Shown here: positions 47,735-59,690 of the stretch, piece by piece
Layout: every line of letters starts with the position of its first letter
Numbering within the stretch: the stretch's first letter is position 1
Assembly: GCA_009741485.1 (NCBI GenBank)
Contig: CM019216.1
Span: 40,274,987-40,338,986 of the forward strand
Source of the DNA: Malurus cyaneus samueli
Taxonomy: Eukaryota > Chordata > Aves > Passeriformes > Maluridae
Direction: 5' to 3'
DNA: 64,000 nt
Made by a program: the position numbers and the translations under genes
The notes under the pieces: generated by a model
The model's input: the letters and a program-made list of their open reading frames with translations, nothing else
Told to the model about the DNA's origin: nothing
Databases searched by the model: none

Positions 47735-50700
47735 TAATGTGTTTTATTTGTACCTAGGCTACTGTAAACTGGGAGTTCTTATCCAGTCTTTGGATAGGTT
47801 TCCAGTAGGTTTGGAAACAGGAAAAAAATCTTGCTCTTTATTTGTATACTGGAAAGTGCTGATTTATGGTATTTCATAGGATTGGCTACTCAAATAAGAT
47901 ATTGGTGTTTAAAGTGGTACCCTAAATCACATGACATGTGTTATTTGAAGTCCACAGTATTGGAACAGACCCACAGAGAAGGCAGAAGGTATTTGGGGCC
48001 ATTTTCAGATGGGGCCATTTTCTGAGTTCTGCCTATCTGCTTCTGCTTTGTGAAGAGAACTGAACTCCTAGTGGCTAATTCAGAGATCCTAAGAAAAATC
48101 AGAAAACAGATAAAAGTATACATAGGGAGCAGACTGAAATTTAGGCTGTGTTATTATGACTTCTGATCTGGAAGAATTCACAGAGTTTTAAATTCATGCA
48201 TCTTAAGCCACATATTCTTATGATTTGGAAATGTTTTGAATTATCTTACTAATGATGATCCTTTTGAAACCATAGAGCCTTAGGGTCAGACACAGGAGGA
48301 TCTACCCGAAACCCTGCTGCTCACTGTGGTGTTGTAGGGTTAAAGCCAACATATGGACTGATCTCTCGCCATGGTCTCATTCCTCTAGTGAACTCCATGG
48401 ATGTGCCAGGAATCCTAACCAGAAGTGTGGATGATGCAGCAGTTTTGTTAGGTATTACTGTCATATGTCTTTGTTTATAATATTTCCTCAAAACAAACTG
48501 AATTCTAACTAATGTGTGTTTTTCTGCTATTAACATGTTATGTCATATTTCAGGTTCGCTTGCTGGACATGATCCTAAGGACTCTACCACAGTTCAAGAC
48601 AACTTTAAGCCATTTGAACTACCTAATTTGACTGATGTCAGCAAGCTCTCAATAGGAATTCCAAAGGTAACATTTAAATCCTATTAACAGTTGTGGACAG
48701 GGACAACTCATAAGATACCTAACAAAAAACCACTCGTGTCTTGCCTACCACCTCCCAGTCTCCCATGGTTTGAAACAGTGAAGACAGGACAAGCAGCTCC
48801 CAGAATGTGTGTGCTCTGTTGCTTGTTCAGGCAATCTGGAGTGAGCATACATTAATGCATCGTCTAAAACATTTTGTCATCATGGTGGGGAGCACTGTCA
48901 GGACCTTCAGGGGAAATGGGGATCTTCAATTCTTGGTTCTCTGTTGCTCTTTCATTGGTCACCTTCATAACCTCAAGTTGCTCTTGCTGTCTTCCCGCAC
49001 AATGACCTTGGCAGTGGTTTGTGCAGAGCTTTGAGATACTTGCCTAAATGACAGTGTGTTAATACAGAACAGAATTTTAAAGGCAATTGAATGGCACAAG
49101 GAGCTGTGATTTGCAGAGTTCTAATAAGAACTGAAAGACATCTGTAATTTGGCATCTGATGTATGCAATTTAATCATGTTTGTAACTATAAGAGTGCTTG
49201 AAATTTAGGAACAAAATTTGGGACTTCAGCCTGTTTTTAATTTAATAAAGGCTCTGCCTTCAAAGAGGCAATATGAACAACATTTATTGGTTGGATTCTC
49301 AGTATTGAAATCTAAGCTAGAACAGGCGCACCAAAAGATTTAATTTGGTAAGTAGAGATGTCCACTGACCAGTTATTCACAATCTGAAATGCAAAAATAG
49401 CATGCCTAGAAAATTGATCAGCTGTGTACTGTTTAAATTTTAATAAATCTAAAATGGTGATACTGGTAAATTATCCTTTGGACAGATTTTTCTACTGCTG
49501 AAGAGATTATTCTGAATAAATACACGAATACATTAAACTTGGGTCATAGCTACTCAGAAATCAGACAGCATTATGACTCTGATATTGTGGGTTAGAACTA
49601 AAGCAAGTATCTTCAAAAATAGGGAATTTTAATAGAGTAGCTATAACTTGGCTCTGAGACAGGAATGTAGTTAATCTAAACCTTTTCCCAAACCATTGAT
49701 TGTAGTTCTTCTTTGGTGGGTGGTTTCATTTGTTTCACTGAGGTGTGCCAGTTACCACTGGTGTGCTGTGGCCATTCCTTTTTATCTTTCCTGTTCACAG
49801 CAGGCCTAGTTTTAGGATTTAGACCTGAAGAATTTCTACTCATGACTGCAGAGCAGTGCGGTACAGTCCTGATAGATAAATAAGGGGGTAACCAGGCAAT
49901 TAGTCCTTCAGAAGAAACTGCTGAAATTCCATGATCTGTGATACATATGTTGATCCTACTGAGATGAACATAATACTCTTAAGTAGACTGAATGCTGTTA
50001 ATTTAATACTCCTTGATTGTATAGGATTTAGTCGATGCAAAAAGCTTTAATAAGTACTTTAAATCATATATTGGTGAGGTAATGGTTTCAGTGCATTTTT
50101 AGCAAGGAGTATTTGTGTTTCGTTTGCTATTAGAAGTAAACCAGTATGTAAAATAACTCCTCTTCTTGTTTTTCCTCTAAGGAATATAATGCACCAGGGC
50201 TGTCTAGTGAAATTCTGGCTCTCTGGTCAAAGGCTGCTGACCTTTTCAAGAATGCAGGTGCTAAAGTGGTTGAAGTGAGTCTACCACACACTCATTACTC
50301 AATTGTCTGCTATCATGTGCTGTGCACAGCTGAAGTGGCATCAAATATGGCCAGGTTTGATGGACTGGAATATGGTAAGGCCTTTGAAAAAACCTTTTTC
50401 TCAGACAATAGAAACATTGCTGGATGCCATGTAGAAGTGTTAGTTTTCATAGATGTTCTTTTCATGGTGGATGCTTGATGTTATTTCTCCACAGTGGAAG
50501 AGAGTAAAAGACCTTATGCAGATTAAAAAGTGTAAATAAGTACATGCTTTAATATATTTCACTAGTAAGCATATCAGTGTCTGTGCTCAAAATCTAGTTT
50601 TAGTATTTCCATAATAAGACAGGAACATGTTTTGTTGTTTTTCCAGAACAGAAGCATGTCAGCCTGCAGCAAACAGTGACCTCTCGTATTACTATGTATA

Positions 50701-53700
50701 ACCTTACCTGATGTTACTAAATCTTAAGGATTACAAATATTAATATCCAAGATGCCTTTTCTTTTCAGGACACCGTTCTGACGCAAAGGAGTCCACTGAA
50801 AGTATGTATGCTGCAACACGGCGGGAGGGCTTCAATGATGTCGTAAGAGGAAGGATTCTATCAGGAAACTACTTTTTGTTGAAACAGTAAGCAGAACATC
50901 TTGAATTTCAACTTTGCCAGATTAACAAATTTTTGAGCAAATGGTGATTGATTGCTCATCATGGCATGAAAAAGAAATTATCCTTACACTAGTATCTGAT
51001 TTGTATTTTTATTATTGGTTTAGCTCTACAATACCTAGTGAATTGTTAATAATGAACAAAAATGTTTTCCCTGAGTCTTACCAGTGAGCCTCCTAAATTA
51101 AATAAGTAAAATGACTTAGTGGTATTTTTTCCCCTACCAGAGCATTATTGGCATCCATTAGTTAAATTAGACAGAAATCTACCCTGTGGTATGACACTGA
51201 AATCATACTGAAGTCATTACTGTCTTAGTGTTAAAAGTTCTGTAGCTGTTAATCTCATTAAAACTGCATAGAAAAACTGCTGGTACATTGTAGGAAGGTC
51301 TTCTAGAGAAAGCCAGAGACAAAGCAATTAAATTAACTGCAGCTCTTTGCCTCAGTGTACAGGGAAAGAGAAGCATTGGCAGAAGTACTGATCTGATGTC
51401 TGTACAGAAGTCAGGGTTTTATCCACCTCGTGTAGAGAAGCTGGTGTGTGATCAATTTTACATTTTTAGTTTTCAATCCTTATCCAACAGTCCTAATTTA
51501 TGTTAGTCAAAGTGCTGTTTTTTTGTCTGAATTTGTTCAGATACTAACAAAAATATTAGGCACATAATCAGTCTCTGTAGAGCACTTGCTTTGAAAGAGC
51601 TCTGTCAGCAAGAGTATTCATCAGATGTGACTTCTAATTGCTCTCAGAGACAGGAATGTTGTCAGTCAGTCTGTAACAACCAGCTTTTATGGAATGCCGA
51701 TATTCCTGCCAAGTGTGCTCCCTTTGCTTAGAACTGTCCAGATCAGCTTTCCAAAAGCTGCTTTAAAATTCACATAGTTAACTCTTCTGTGAAGGAATGA
51801 TTGGACAGGGCAATTGTGTCCCTATTCTCCAGTAAATGACTTTTGAAGAACAGAGTGCAGGGTTCAGAAAGCAGTCTTGGAATAAGTAGTAGATAAAACC
51901 CATCTGTGTCTCCTGCAAATGTTGCCTTTTACAGGTTATTTTTATCTTGCTTTTCAAAGCTTTAAAATAACCAGGTAACTGTTCAGGAAGTTCTGTTTAA
52001 AATCTTTAGGGACAGTGTGGACAAAGGGATCAAGTCCTCCCTCAGCAAATTTTTTTTAGACAACTCCAGTTCGGCTGGGAGTGTTGAACTGTAGGAGGGT
52101 ATGAAGGCTCTGCAGAGGATCTGGACATACTGGATCAATGGGCTGATGCCAGTTGTATGAGTTCTTCAAGGGCAGGTGCTGAATCCTGCCCATGGGTCAC
52201 AACAATCCCAAGCAGTGCCACCGGCTGGGGCAGAGTGGCTGGAAAGCTGCTCAGTGGAAAGGGACTGATTAGCAGCAGCTGAATGGGAGCCAGCTGTGCC
52301 CAGGTGGCTAAGAAGGACAGTGGCATCCTGGCCTGTATCAGCAGTGGTGTGGCCAGCAGGACCAGGGCAGTGATTGTCCCTCAATCAGCACTGGTGAGGC
52401 CACACCTCAAATCCTGTGTTCAGTTCTGGGCCCCTCACTACAAGGATGTGGTGGTGCCAGAGTGTGTCCAGAGAAGGACAATCGAGCTGGTAAAGGGTCT
52501 GGACCACAATGAGCAGTGACTTAAGGGAAATGGATGTGTTTAGCCTGGAGAAAAGGAAGGGCCTTATCACTCTCACTACAACTACCTGAAAGGAGGTTGT
52601 GGTGAGGTAGGAGTCTGTCTCTTCCCCCAGGTAATAAGTCATTACCATACTCACGTAGGAGAAGAGGAAGTAGCCTTATGTTGCACACCATGAGGTTTGC
52701 ATTGGATATTAGGAAAAATGTCTTCACTGTAAGGGTTGTCAAGCATTGGAACAGGCTGTCAAGGGAAGTGGTGAACTCCTCATCCCGCGAGATGTTTAAA
52801 AGATAATGTAGATGAGGCACTTAACTTCAGAACGTCCTTAACAGCTGGAGTTGATTTCTGAAGTGAGTGTAGGAAAAGGTCTAATTGATGATATAATTTA
52901 TTAACTTGGATCGGCTGTTTGATTATAACCATTTTACTTGCTGTTTTTTGTAATCTTAAATCTTTAGATTACTCTAACAAAGTGGGTTTTGGACAGTTTC
53001 AGTTGTTTTATCTATAAACACTCAGGCATGTAGCAGTTGATAATACACTCCTCCATTTTTCTTTTCTTTCTCTTTACTTTTTTTTTCTTTCCTAAATAGC
53101 TGTGTGCTTAGAGGACAGTCACTTTTGAAACTGGACTTTGAATTTAAGGATTTCATATTTACCAGTTCTGCATATGAAGTTAAAAGGAACAATAGACATA
53201 AAGCTGACTAATGTCTTTCTGCTTCAGAATTGTGTAAAGACAGAAATCCATAGACTACATGTTTACATAAAGGGAGAAAAAATGTGTAGGGAGAGATAAG
53301 GTCTTTTTATTGTTCTACATAGAAGTACACTATAACTACATATGTAGTTTTAAATCAGGTTGGAATCCTTTATAGATGATGGGACTTTTTCATATCCTTC
53401 AAATATCTTGCTGGATTGAATCCTAAATGATGAATTCCTGTTTTTGAGACATGTAGTTCTGGAATTTTCCAGACTTTGCTGTGCTGCCCTACAGGGAAGT
53501 TAGGTCAGTATCAGCTTTTCACACAGAGATGGTTGAGCACTGAAACAGACTTCCCAGGGAAGTGGTCACAGCACCAGGTCTGACAGAGCCGTGCCCTCAG
53601 ACACGTGGTGTGACTCTTGGGGATGGTCCAGGAGTTGACGCGATGATCTTGATGGGTCTCTTCCAACTCAGCATTTTCCACAATTCTGTGAAATTTAATA

Positions 53701-54913
53701 TGCAGTTTAGTTTCCAAATGAAAGTGTTTTTATTTTTAGTTTATTATTGTTAAGTAGGTTTTGTTTTCCCTTCACCTTTCTTCAGTTGTATGCCCTCATC
53801 TCTTCCTTCTCTGACAGCTTTGCTGCTATGAGAGCATAAACACATATGTGGTGACTAAGCTTCCACTATATCAAAAACTCAAGTACCAGTATGAGTCAAA
53901 ATTTTATCCAAAAGGATTACCGGGCTTGTCTTCTCCACATTAACTAAGAAATTAAGTTCTGTATTTTGGGAATTAAAGTGTCAGGCCGTTATGTCCATAT
54001 TCCTTTCTAGGAACTATGAGAAGTACTTTGTCAAGGCACAGAAAGTGAGACGTCTCATTGCCAATGACTTTGTGAAGGTTTTCAGGAGTGGTGTTGATAT
54101 TTTACTCACTCCCACCACTCTGAGTGATGCAGCACCATACATGGAATTTATCCAAGAAGACAACAGGACCCGCAGCGCACAAGATGACATCCTGACACAG
54201 GCTGCAAACATGGCTGGTGAGTAAGGACAGCAACTCAACTATCTTTTCCCCTGCCTAGTCATTTTAAATGTCCAGTCCCTTTAGCTGTTTAATCTTCTCT
54301 TTAGAATCAAGATATTTCACCCCTGTGTTGTAAGTCTTATAGTGATAACCAGATATAGGGATAGTTTATTGAATGCTTGAAAATGTAAGACTGGATTTTA
54401 AAGTGGGGTGCCTTGGAGCTGAGTGTGGGCTGCAGGTAAAACAAATCTGTTCCAGGGACAGAAATCTCTGAAAGAAAGCTCTAAGGAGAGCTGATTGTCT
54501 TTTTCAGAGTATGCTGACTCCTTAAATCTCTCTTAATTCATTTCTTGTGATCATCTAGTATTCAATTAATTGAATCAAATTATTTTAGCTAGTCTCTTTT
54601 TTCTACATTGGTTTTTTTCTGACTCTCTTAAAATTGATACAAAAATTAGTCTTAACTAAGGTTTATTAGTAAGTCTTGCATATGTATTCTTTTTCTTTCA
54701 GGACTGCCAGCCATAAATGTTCCTACAGCTCTTTCAGAGAGAGGCTTGCCAGTTGGGCTTCAGTTCATTGGACGTTCATTCCAGGAGAAGCAGCTTCTCA
54801 CTGTAGCCAAATGGTTTGAAAAACAAGTACAATTCCCAATGATTCAACTAGAAGAAGTAAAGAGGCATGACAATGATGTCTTTCACCATCAGAAATCTGC
54901 ATCTTTTTCATAG
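41405..54913 (+). CDS. QRSL1: QRSL1 (GatA), mitochondrial Glu-tRNA(Gln) amidotransferase subunit A, eleven exons
   Basis: Catalytic amidase subunit of the mitochondrial GatCAB complex (with GATB and GATC). It releases ammonia from glutamine so that Glu-tRNA(Gln) becomes Gln-tRNA(Gln), which mitochondrial translation needs. Exons are 41405-41428, 41660-41819, 42965-43063, 44057-44153, 45839-46015, 48276-48451, 48554-48666, 50182-50374, 50769-50886, 54011-54216 and 54702-54913, giving 524 residues against 528 in human. The amidase-signature triad is intact: Lys76 in IPIAVKDN, Ser171 in [11 protein letters not shown], and nucleophile Ser195 in [14 protein letters not shown]. The N-terminus [14 protein letters not shown] is basic and amphipathic, fitting mitochondrial import. 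The start matches the human start, and all splice sites are GT-AG. It is transcribed away from RTN4IP1 out of the same CpG island. Confidence 0.97.
41660..41819 (+). CDS. QRSL1: QRSL1 exon 2
   Basis: Acceptor GCTCTTAG, donor GTATGT. It encodes [20 protein letters not shown] to [20 protein letters not shown], the N-terminal helices. Confidence 0.95.
42965..43063 (+). CDS. QRSL1: QRSL1 exon 3: catalytic Lys76
   Basis: Acceptor AATACAG, donor GTACAG. It encodes [20 protein letters not shown] with the triad lysine, then [10 protein letters not shown]. Confidence 0.96.
44057..44153 (+). CDS. QRSL1: QRSL1 exon 4
   Basis: Acceptor TTTTCAG, donor GTGAGT. It encodes [20 protein letters not shown] and [13 protein letters not shown], a conserved amidase segment. 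Confidence 0.96.
45839..46015 (+). CDS. QRSL1: QRSL1 exon 5: cis-Ser171 loop
   Basis: Acceptor TGTCTTAG, donor GTAAGA. It encodes [20 protein letters not shown] and, after a charged insert shared with human, [18 protein letters not shown]. Confidence 0.96.
47655..47732 (+). repeat. (AAT)26 microsatellite
   Basis: Twenty-six uninterrupted AAT units in QRSL1 intron 5, ended by ATGATAATG. Long and pure, so probably polymorphic. Confidence 0.98.
48276..48451 (+). CDS. QRSL1: QRSL1 exon 6: nucleophile Ser195
   Basis: Acceptor ACCATAG, donor GTATTA. It encodes [40 protein letters not shown] and [11 protein letters not shown]. Confidence 0.97.
48554..48666 (+). CDS. QRSL1: QRSL1 exon 7
   Basis: Acceptor ATTTCAG, donor GTAACA. 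It encodes [20 protein letters not shown] to [10 protein letters not shown]. The intron before it is only 102 bp. Confidence 0.95.
50182..50374 (+). CDS. QRSL1: QRSL1 exon 8
   Basis: Acceptor CTCTAAG, donor GTAAGG. It encodes [20 protein letters not shown], then [20 protein letters not shown] and [12 protein letters not shown]. Confidence 0.96.
50769..50886 (+). CDS. QRSL1: QRSL1 exon 9
   Basis: Acceptor CTTTTCAG, donor GTAAGC. It encodes [20 protein letters not shown] and [18 protein letters not shown]. Confidence 0.95.
52010..52833 (+). mobile_element. CR1 LINE fragment (sense)
   Basis: Begins in the end of CR1 ORF2 (GGGATCAAGTCCTCCCTCAG, then GGCTCTGCAGAGGATCTGGA). It continues through GGCCACACCTCAAATCCTGT, TTCAGTTCTGGGCCCCTC, TTTAGCCTGGAGAAAAGGAA and GGAACAGGCTG. 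It stops inside the 3' UTR near GAGATGTTTAAAAG. Stop codons interrupt the ORF2 part, so it is dead. It lies in QRSL1 intron 9 in the gene's orientation. Confidence 0.9.
53515..53695 (+). mobile_element. CR1 LINE 3' end (sense)
   Basis: GACTTCCCAGGGAAGTGGTC, GCGATGATCTTGATGGGTCT, CTTCCAACTCAGCATTTTCC, ACAATTCTGTGAAAT: the complete CR1 3' terminus with its ATTCTGTG tail. It repeats sequence already present in the 52010-52833 copy, so it is a separate insertion. Confidence 0.9.
54011..54216 (+). CDS. QRSL1: QRSL1 exon 10
   Basis: Acceptor CCTTTCTAG, donor GTGAGT. It encodes [39 protein letters not shown] and [20 protein letters not shown]. Confidence 0.96.
54702..54913 (+). CDS. QRSL1: QRSL1 exon 11 and stop
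   Basis: Acceptor CTTTCAG. It encodes [40 protein letters not shown] and QVQFPMIQL, then a diverged tail that ends SASFS-TAG at 54911-54913. Confidence 0.95.
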
Positions 54914-55212
54914 CACAGGACTTGCTTGTCAGCTAGGGAAGAAAGCTGTGGAGATGCTAAAAATGTATTTCTGCAGTTGTCTTTTGCAGAAGTAATAATC
55001 TGTTTTAAAAAGATGTTATGCAGTAATGTGATGGAATCACGACAGCTTGTTACTGTGTAATTAAGGCACAATGAATCATAAGGTAAACATGCCTATGTTA
55101 TTAGGAGCCATTTCTTACTGATACTAAAAATACAATTGAAATTGTGGATCTTATGCCTGTGAAGCTGTTTTTTTTTTTTAAATCCCCAGAGGGTGTGTAA
55201 GGTATCTGACCA

Positions 55213-55218
55213 ATTAAA
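55213..55218 (+). terminator. candidate QRSL1 polyadenylation signal
   Basis: ATTAAA about 300 nt after the QRSL1 stop, followed by a T/G-rich stretch (ACTTTTGTTTG). It is the first good hexamer I see downstream. Its use is inferred. Confidence 0.45.
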
Positions 55219-55385
55219 GAACTAACCTGAACTTTTGTTTGAAAACTTCATGGTTGCCAAAGGGCTTGGTTTCCTTCTGGAGTGTAGACTTCTATAATGA
55301 CAACAACCAGACAAGCTCTGTTGGAACAAAGGTATCCAGGATCTGCTCACCAAGAGTTAAATACAAAAGGAAACAAGGGGATAAC

Positions 55386-55500
55386 AGAACCGTAGAAACC
55401 TTTAGATCAGAAAAGACTTTTAAGATCATGAAGTCCAACCCAGCACTGCAAAGTTCATCACTCAGTCATATCACTAACACCACATGTACACATCTTACGT
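55386..55500 (-). mobile_element. CR1 LINE 3' fragment (antisense)
   Basis: AGAACCGTAGAAACCTTTAG, then AAGACTTTTAAGATCATGAA, GTCCAACCCAGCACTGCAAA and CACCACATGTACACATCTTA match the CR1 3' end in reverse complement, with moderate divergence. Confidence 0.85.
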
Positions 55501-58500
55501 GATATGTATTAAGGTCATTGTGAGAAAGCTAAGTCACCCCTGCATTTAGATCCCTGTTTTATCAAAATTCAAGGTGTGGAAATGTTAGTTCATTAAAAAA
55601 AAAAAAAATCCCCTGCTACTACTTAACTTGTGCAGGAGGTGAAAATAACTTCTGGGTTTACAAATCATGCAGATTATTCTGGTTGCATCCATGTAAGAAT
55701 GATGAATTCCAAATATCTTCTGGGGGAAGGTGTGTAGTAGTCCTTGAGTAGTTATTTTCTTCCTCCTTCTCACTGTTCTTTATAATCAGCACTTAAGTAC
55801 TTACTGAAAGAGATCATCTTACTCAGTGTGACTCTCTGTAGGAATAATACCACCTATTCCTTCATGGGCAGTCATTCAACACAATAGTAATTTGAACTAA
55901 ATTTCCAAACATCATCTTGTACACTGGAAGTACTTAACAACTAATAACCAGTTTTAAATGTTGCAGTTTCCATTTCTGGAAAGTTAAAGACATGAAGGGT
56001 TAAGTTTGTAGATATATTTGGATCAGATTCACTTTCAGTCATAGTCTACAGCATGCACAGAGGTAAAAAGTATAGAGTAGGGAAAATGGCTGGGCTGGAA
56101 TCTCATATGGAACATAAAGGATCTTTGTGAATTACATGTTGTCATGTACTGCATTGTCACTTATATAAAAAAAAGAAAAGCCTTATTTCTAAAAATTGCA
56201 GATGAATTGGTGAATTTTCCATATGCCATGGTGAACTTTTTCAGTACCTTTCCCACACAATTAAAATGGTACATAACTAAAAATCCCACATTTAAAAAGT
56301 TATATTTTTTAATACTAGAAATCAAGGTGCAGCCTGTTTGCAGCCTCACTCTACCTGACTTTCTCTCTAGAGCAAGTCTTTAGGGAACTTCTTTTTTCTT
56401 TTAGTGGATGATGATGAATTGATCCCAGTAAAATATTTTCGCTGTTGTCTTGTTCAGTAATTTAGGTGTGCTGTAATCATGTATCTTGTCTTACTGCAGC
56501 TTGCTGACCAGAGCCTTGGTGAGGTTATCCAAGTTGCTGTACCTGGATATATGCTTGGAATAGCTGCTCTTTGATCTGCAGTCATGTCCCAAGCCCAGAC
56601 CTACCACTTGCTGTTTCTGAAAGCAAAGGTCAGTGCCTTTGGCCCAGAGTTTGAGATAGAAACCTGGCTGTGGAGAGCATTCCTGGAGAGACATGAAATA
56701 CCTTGGAGTGTTACAGAAGACAACAAGCTGAGAATTGTGCTTTCCCTCGGAAATTAATTCTCTGCTGACTTCTGACCCACAGGAAAATCACTGCTTATGT
56801 TTGGCAATCTTAAAAATTCCTATGATATAAAGAGATAGCTGATGGAAAAACTGGATCAAAGCATAGATCCCCAGTCCATGTTTCCCAGGCATTTAGAGGA
56901 GGAGTAGGTGAAGGGGAACTGCCCTATATCTGCACTACTTCTTTTTGAAGTTTTGAGGGGCTTTGATTTCAGTCTGCAGAACCCTCTAAAGGAGTGTTCA
57001 GAAGATCAGAGCGATGACCTGTTCTGACACGGGTCCTTCAGAGGCTCTGCTGCTGGCAGATTTCTGAGCATAGAAAAACTGTGTGGTGAAATACACAGTG
57101 GGGGAGGTACCAACCAGACAGACCCCATTCTTGGCATTTGTAGCTGCATGTTAGCAGTTGAATTAAAGGTTGTAGATGCTTAAAAAACAAACTCCTGGGT
57201 AGATACTTATATTTCTTGGCTATCAGTCACAGCAGCCCAACAAGGTTTCTGCCCTGCTCCCACTCCTCTCTGGTTTGCCTTTTTGGGCACCCTGTGCCTA
57301 GTGCTTTCTGTCCTCCCCTTTCTAAGGCTGGAATTTCATCAAACCAGAGGAGGGAATTTAGGAACCCATTTGGTCAAGCTGCTTGAGGATGTAAGCAAGA
57401 GTTCCTTACACTGTGCAGGAGAATAGATGACTATTGCTGTCTTCATATTTAAAAAGCTGGTAATTTACTCTGGGCCCTCCAATTGTTCCCAAAGAAGCTT
57501 AACACCCCAGCCTACCTATAGGTACTATGGCTGTGAGGGGTATCTTGGAGCAGAGCTTTGTGCAGCTGCTCCCAGTGCCAAGTCATGGCTCCAGAATTAC
57601 CAACAGAAAAGTTTCTGTGCCAGCTAATTAGACTCTCAAAACCCTTTGCTTCAGAAAAAAATGGAATTCCAAGGAGCAGGAAGGTCTGGAGGTAAAAAAT
57701 AAAAGGAAAACCCCAAAACCCTGCCTATACAAACATTTTGTACAGCTGTCTTGAAAAACAAAACACTGTTTTTCATAAAATAATAGAGTTGGAAGTTTCA
57801 TGGCATTGCAGCACAGCCACAATGGGAGGTAGGTGTAACCTTACACACCATGAGCCCAGATAATTCCAATGTTTCCTGTAAGAAACAAAAGCTAGAGCTT
57901 TAGCAAACAAGCGATCTGTTTTTTGGTGCAAATTGTTTTTTCTTCAGGTAATGAGAAACTGTAAGGACATTGTATCATGGAAAAGTTATCTTTGAGAAGA
58001 AAATTTTTAAGAGCTTTTGCTTCAGATATTTTTGAATACAATTGCAATTCAATATTGCACTTCATGCAGTTTCCACATGAGTTTTTCCCTCACCCTCTCT
58101 AAGAGCTCTCGAAATAAGGAGAAATTCAAAGCAAAATTTAACCTGAGTGCTGCTACTTCTGTTTGTGTATTGCTCAGTTGCCAGGTATCATTCACTTACA
58201 TAGTAACAGCAAATTCATTGTAACTTCCCCTTCCATAGGGCTACTTGTTTCTCTGTGAGTTTTATGATTCACCCAGGAACTAATCTGTCTGGAAAGCTGC
58301 AATAGGAATGGGCTTTGTAGCCCTCTTGGGGTATCTTGGGGTTCCTGTCATAGGCTTCCCTCTCACCTCTGCCCCCTAGAATACTGACAGCAGTACCACT
58401 GGACTCACAACCAGATGGGCAACCAAAAAGGGAGCAAGAAGTGTGCACAGGGTGCCTAAAAATCCCAGCTGGAGTTACATGGCAGTCATATTTCATGTTG

Positions 58501-59620
58501 AATTGATGCCCACAATGCCAGCAGAGAGGGCAAGAAAATAAGCAAAAAAGTCAGAGGAACAAAAAAGTTTTATCTAAATTGGTTATTTTTCTGTTTCAAA
58601 TAAAAAAGAAGGTATCCAGTTACAGGAATGTTAGAAAGGCAGCAAATGAAAAACAAAATCTTTTAATTAGCTCACCACACCCTCAACTGACTAATGTCCA
58701 GATGCAGTTAACCAATGCCAAGCTAACCTTTCTTCGTAAGCAGGAGAAAGGGTGTTTTTTCCCACCCAGGCATCCTCATGTATTCACTGTTGAGCAGCAG
58801 TGAAAGGTGTTTTTAGCTCAGAGGTGCAGGGTACTCAGGAGCAGCAGCAGGAATCCAGCCAGGGCATTTTGCTATGTCTTGTGCCATTTTACAGCCCGGG
58901 CTATGGTCCGATACCCACGCAATAAGGGTGAAGGAAAGTGCTGCAGAGAGTCACAAGCCAAGTCTGCAGCACAGTATGTGATGAAATGGACTTCAAAGAG
59001 CTGGAAATGGAATCTTTTTCAGGTGAAGAGACTGTTCTTGTATGCCACCATGTGTGACAGCCAGTGCTGAAGGGATTTGCGTGTCCTGCCCTGCCACACT
59101 GATAGTGACACGTGGCACACAGGTTCCTGTCGTGTGTGCCAGCTCAGACACCTGGGGCGCCACAGGGATCCTTCGATAGAGACCCTTTCAGGGGATGGTG
59201 CATTATGGTGGGAGAGGAGAGGGCAGAGGACAGGCTGTCTGAATGGCTGCTGTGGGAAGGTGTGAAAAGTCAGGATAAAGGAGCAGGAGCAGAGGCAGTA
59301 GGTGGTCAGTGCTGGGACAGCTGCTGGGTTGCTGCTGCTGTCTGCTAACACCAATCCCAATGGGGAGACAAGCTCCTGCACTGCAGTGTGTGGAGGAAAA
59401 GTACTAGGCACTTCCTTGTGGCAGCCAGGAGGGCACGCTTCAGCTTGGGAAGTGACACTGAGAAGCACAGAAAGGTCTAGGCAAACAGAAACATCGGGAG
59501 GTAGAAAACACACAAAAAGAGGAAAGGATCAAGTGTCATAGAAGCTGGTAACTCATTCAAGTAGCCATACTTGGGAGAGGGAGATTGAAGAGATAAGGGA
59601 CATAGGGATGAGGAAGCACA

Positions 59621-59690
59621 CAGAATCTCAGAATATTCTGAGCTGGAAAGGACCCACAAAGTGCATCAAGAAGTAGTCTGGTGAAGGACG
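59621..59690 (-). mobile_element. short CR1 3' remnant (antisense)
   Basis: CAGAATCTCAGAATATTCTG followed by AGCTGGAAAGGACCCACAAA is the first part of a CR1 3' tail in reverse complement; similarity fades after about 70 bp. Confidence 0.75.

Larger units (their letters stand above)
41820..50181 (+). other. QRSL1: QRSL1 introns 2-7
   Basis: Introns of 102 bp to 2.3 kb between the exons listed. The notable contents are a T-run near 42440-42457 and the AAT microsatellite at 47655-47732. No embedded gene or CR1 piece was recognised. Confidence 0.7.

Noticed and set aside
52283..52820. Open frames of 78-99 codons in QRSL1 intron 9
   Set aside because: They are inside the sense CR1 fragment.
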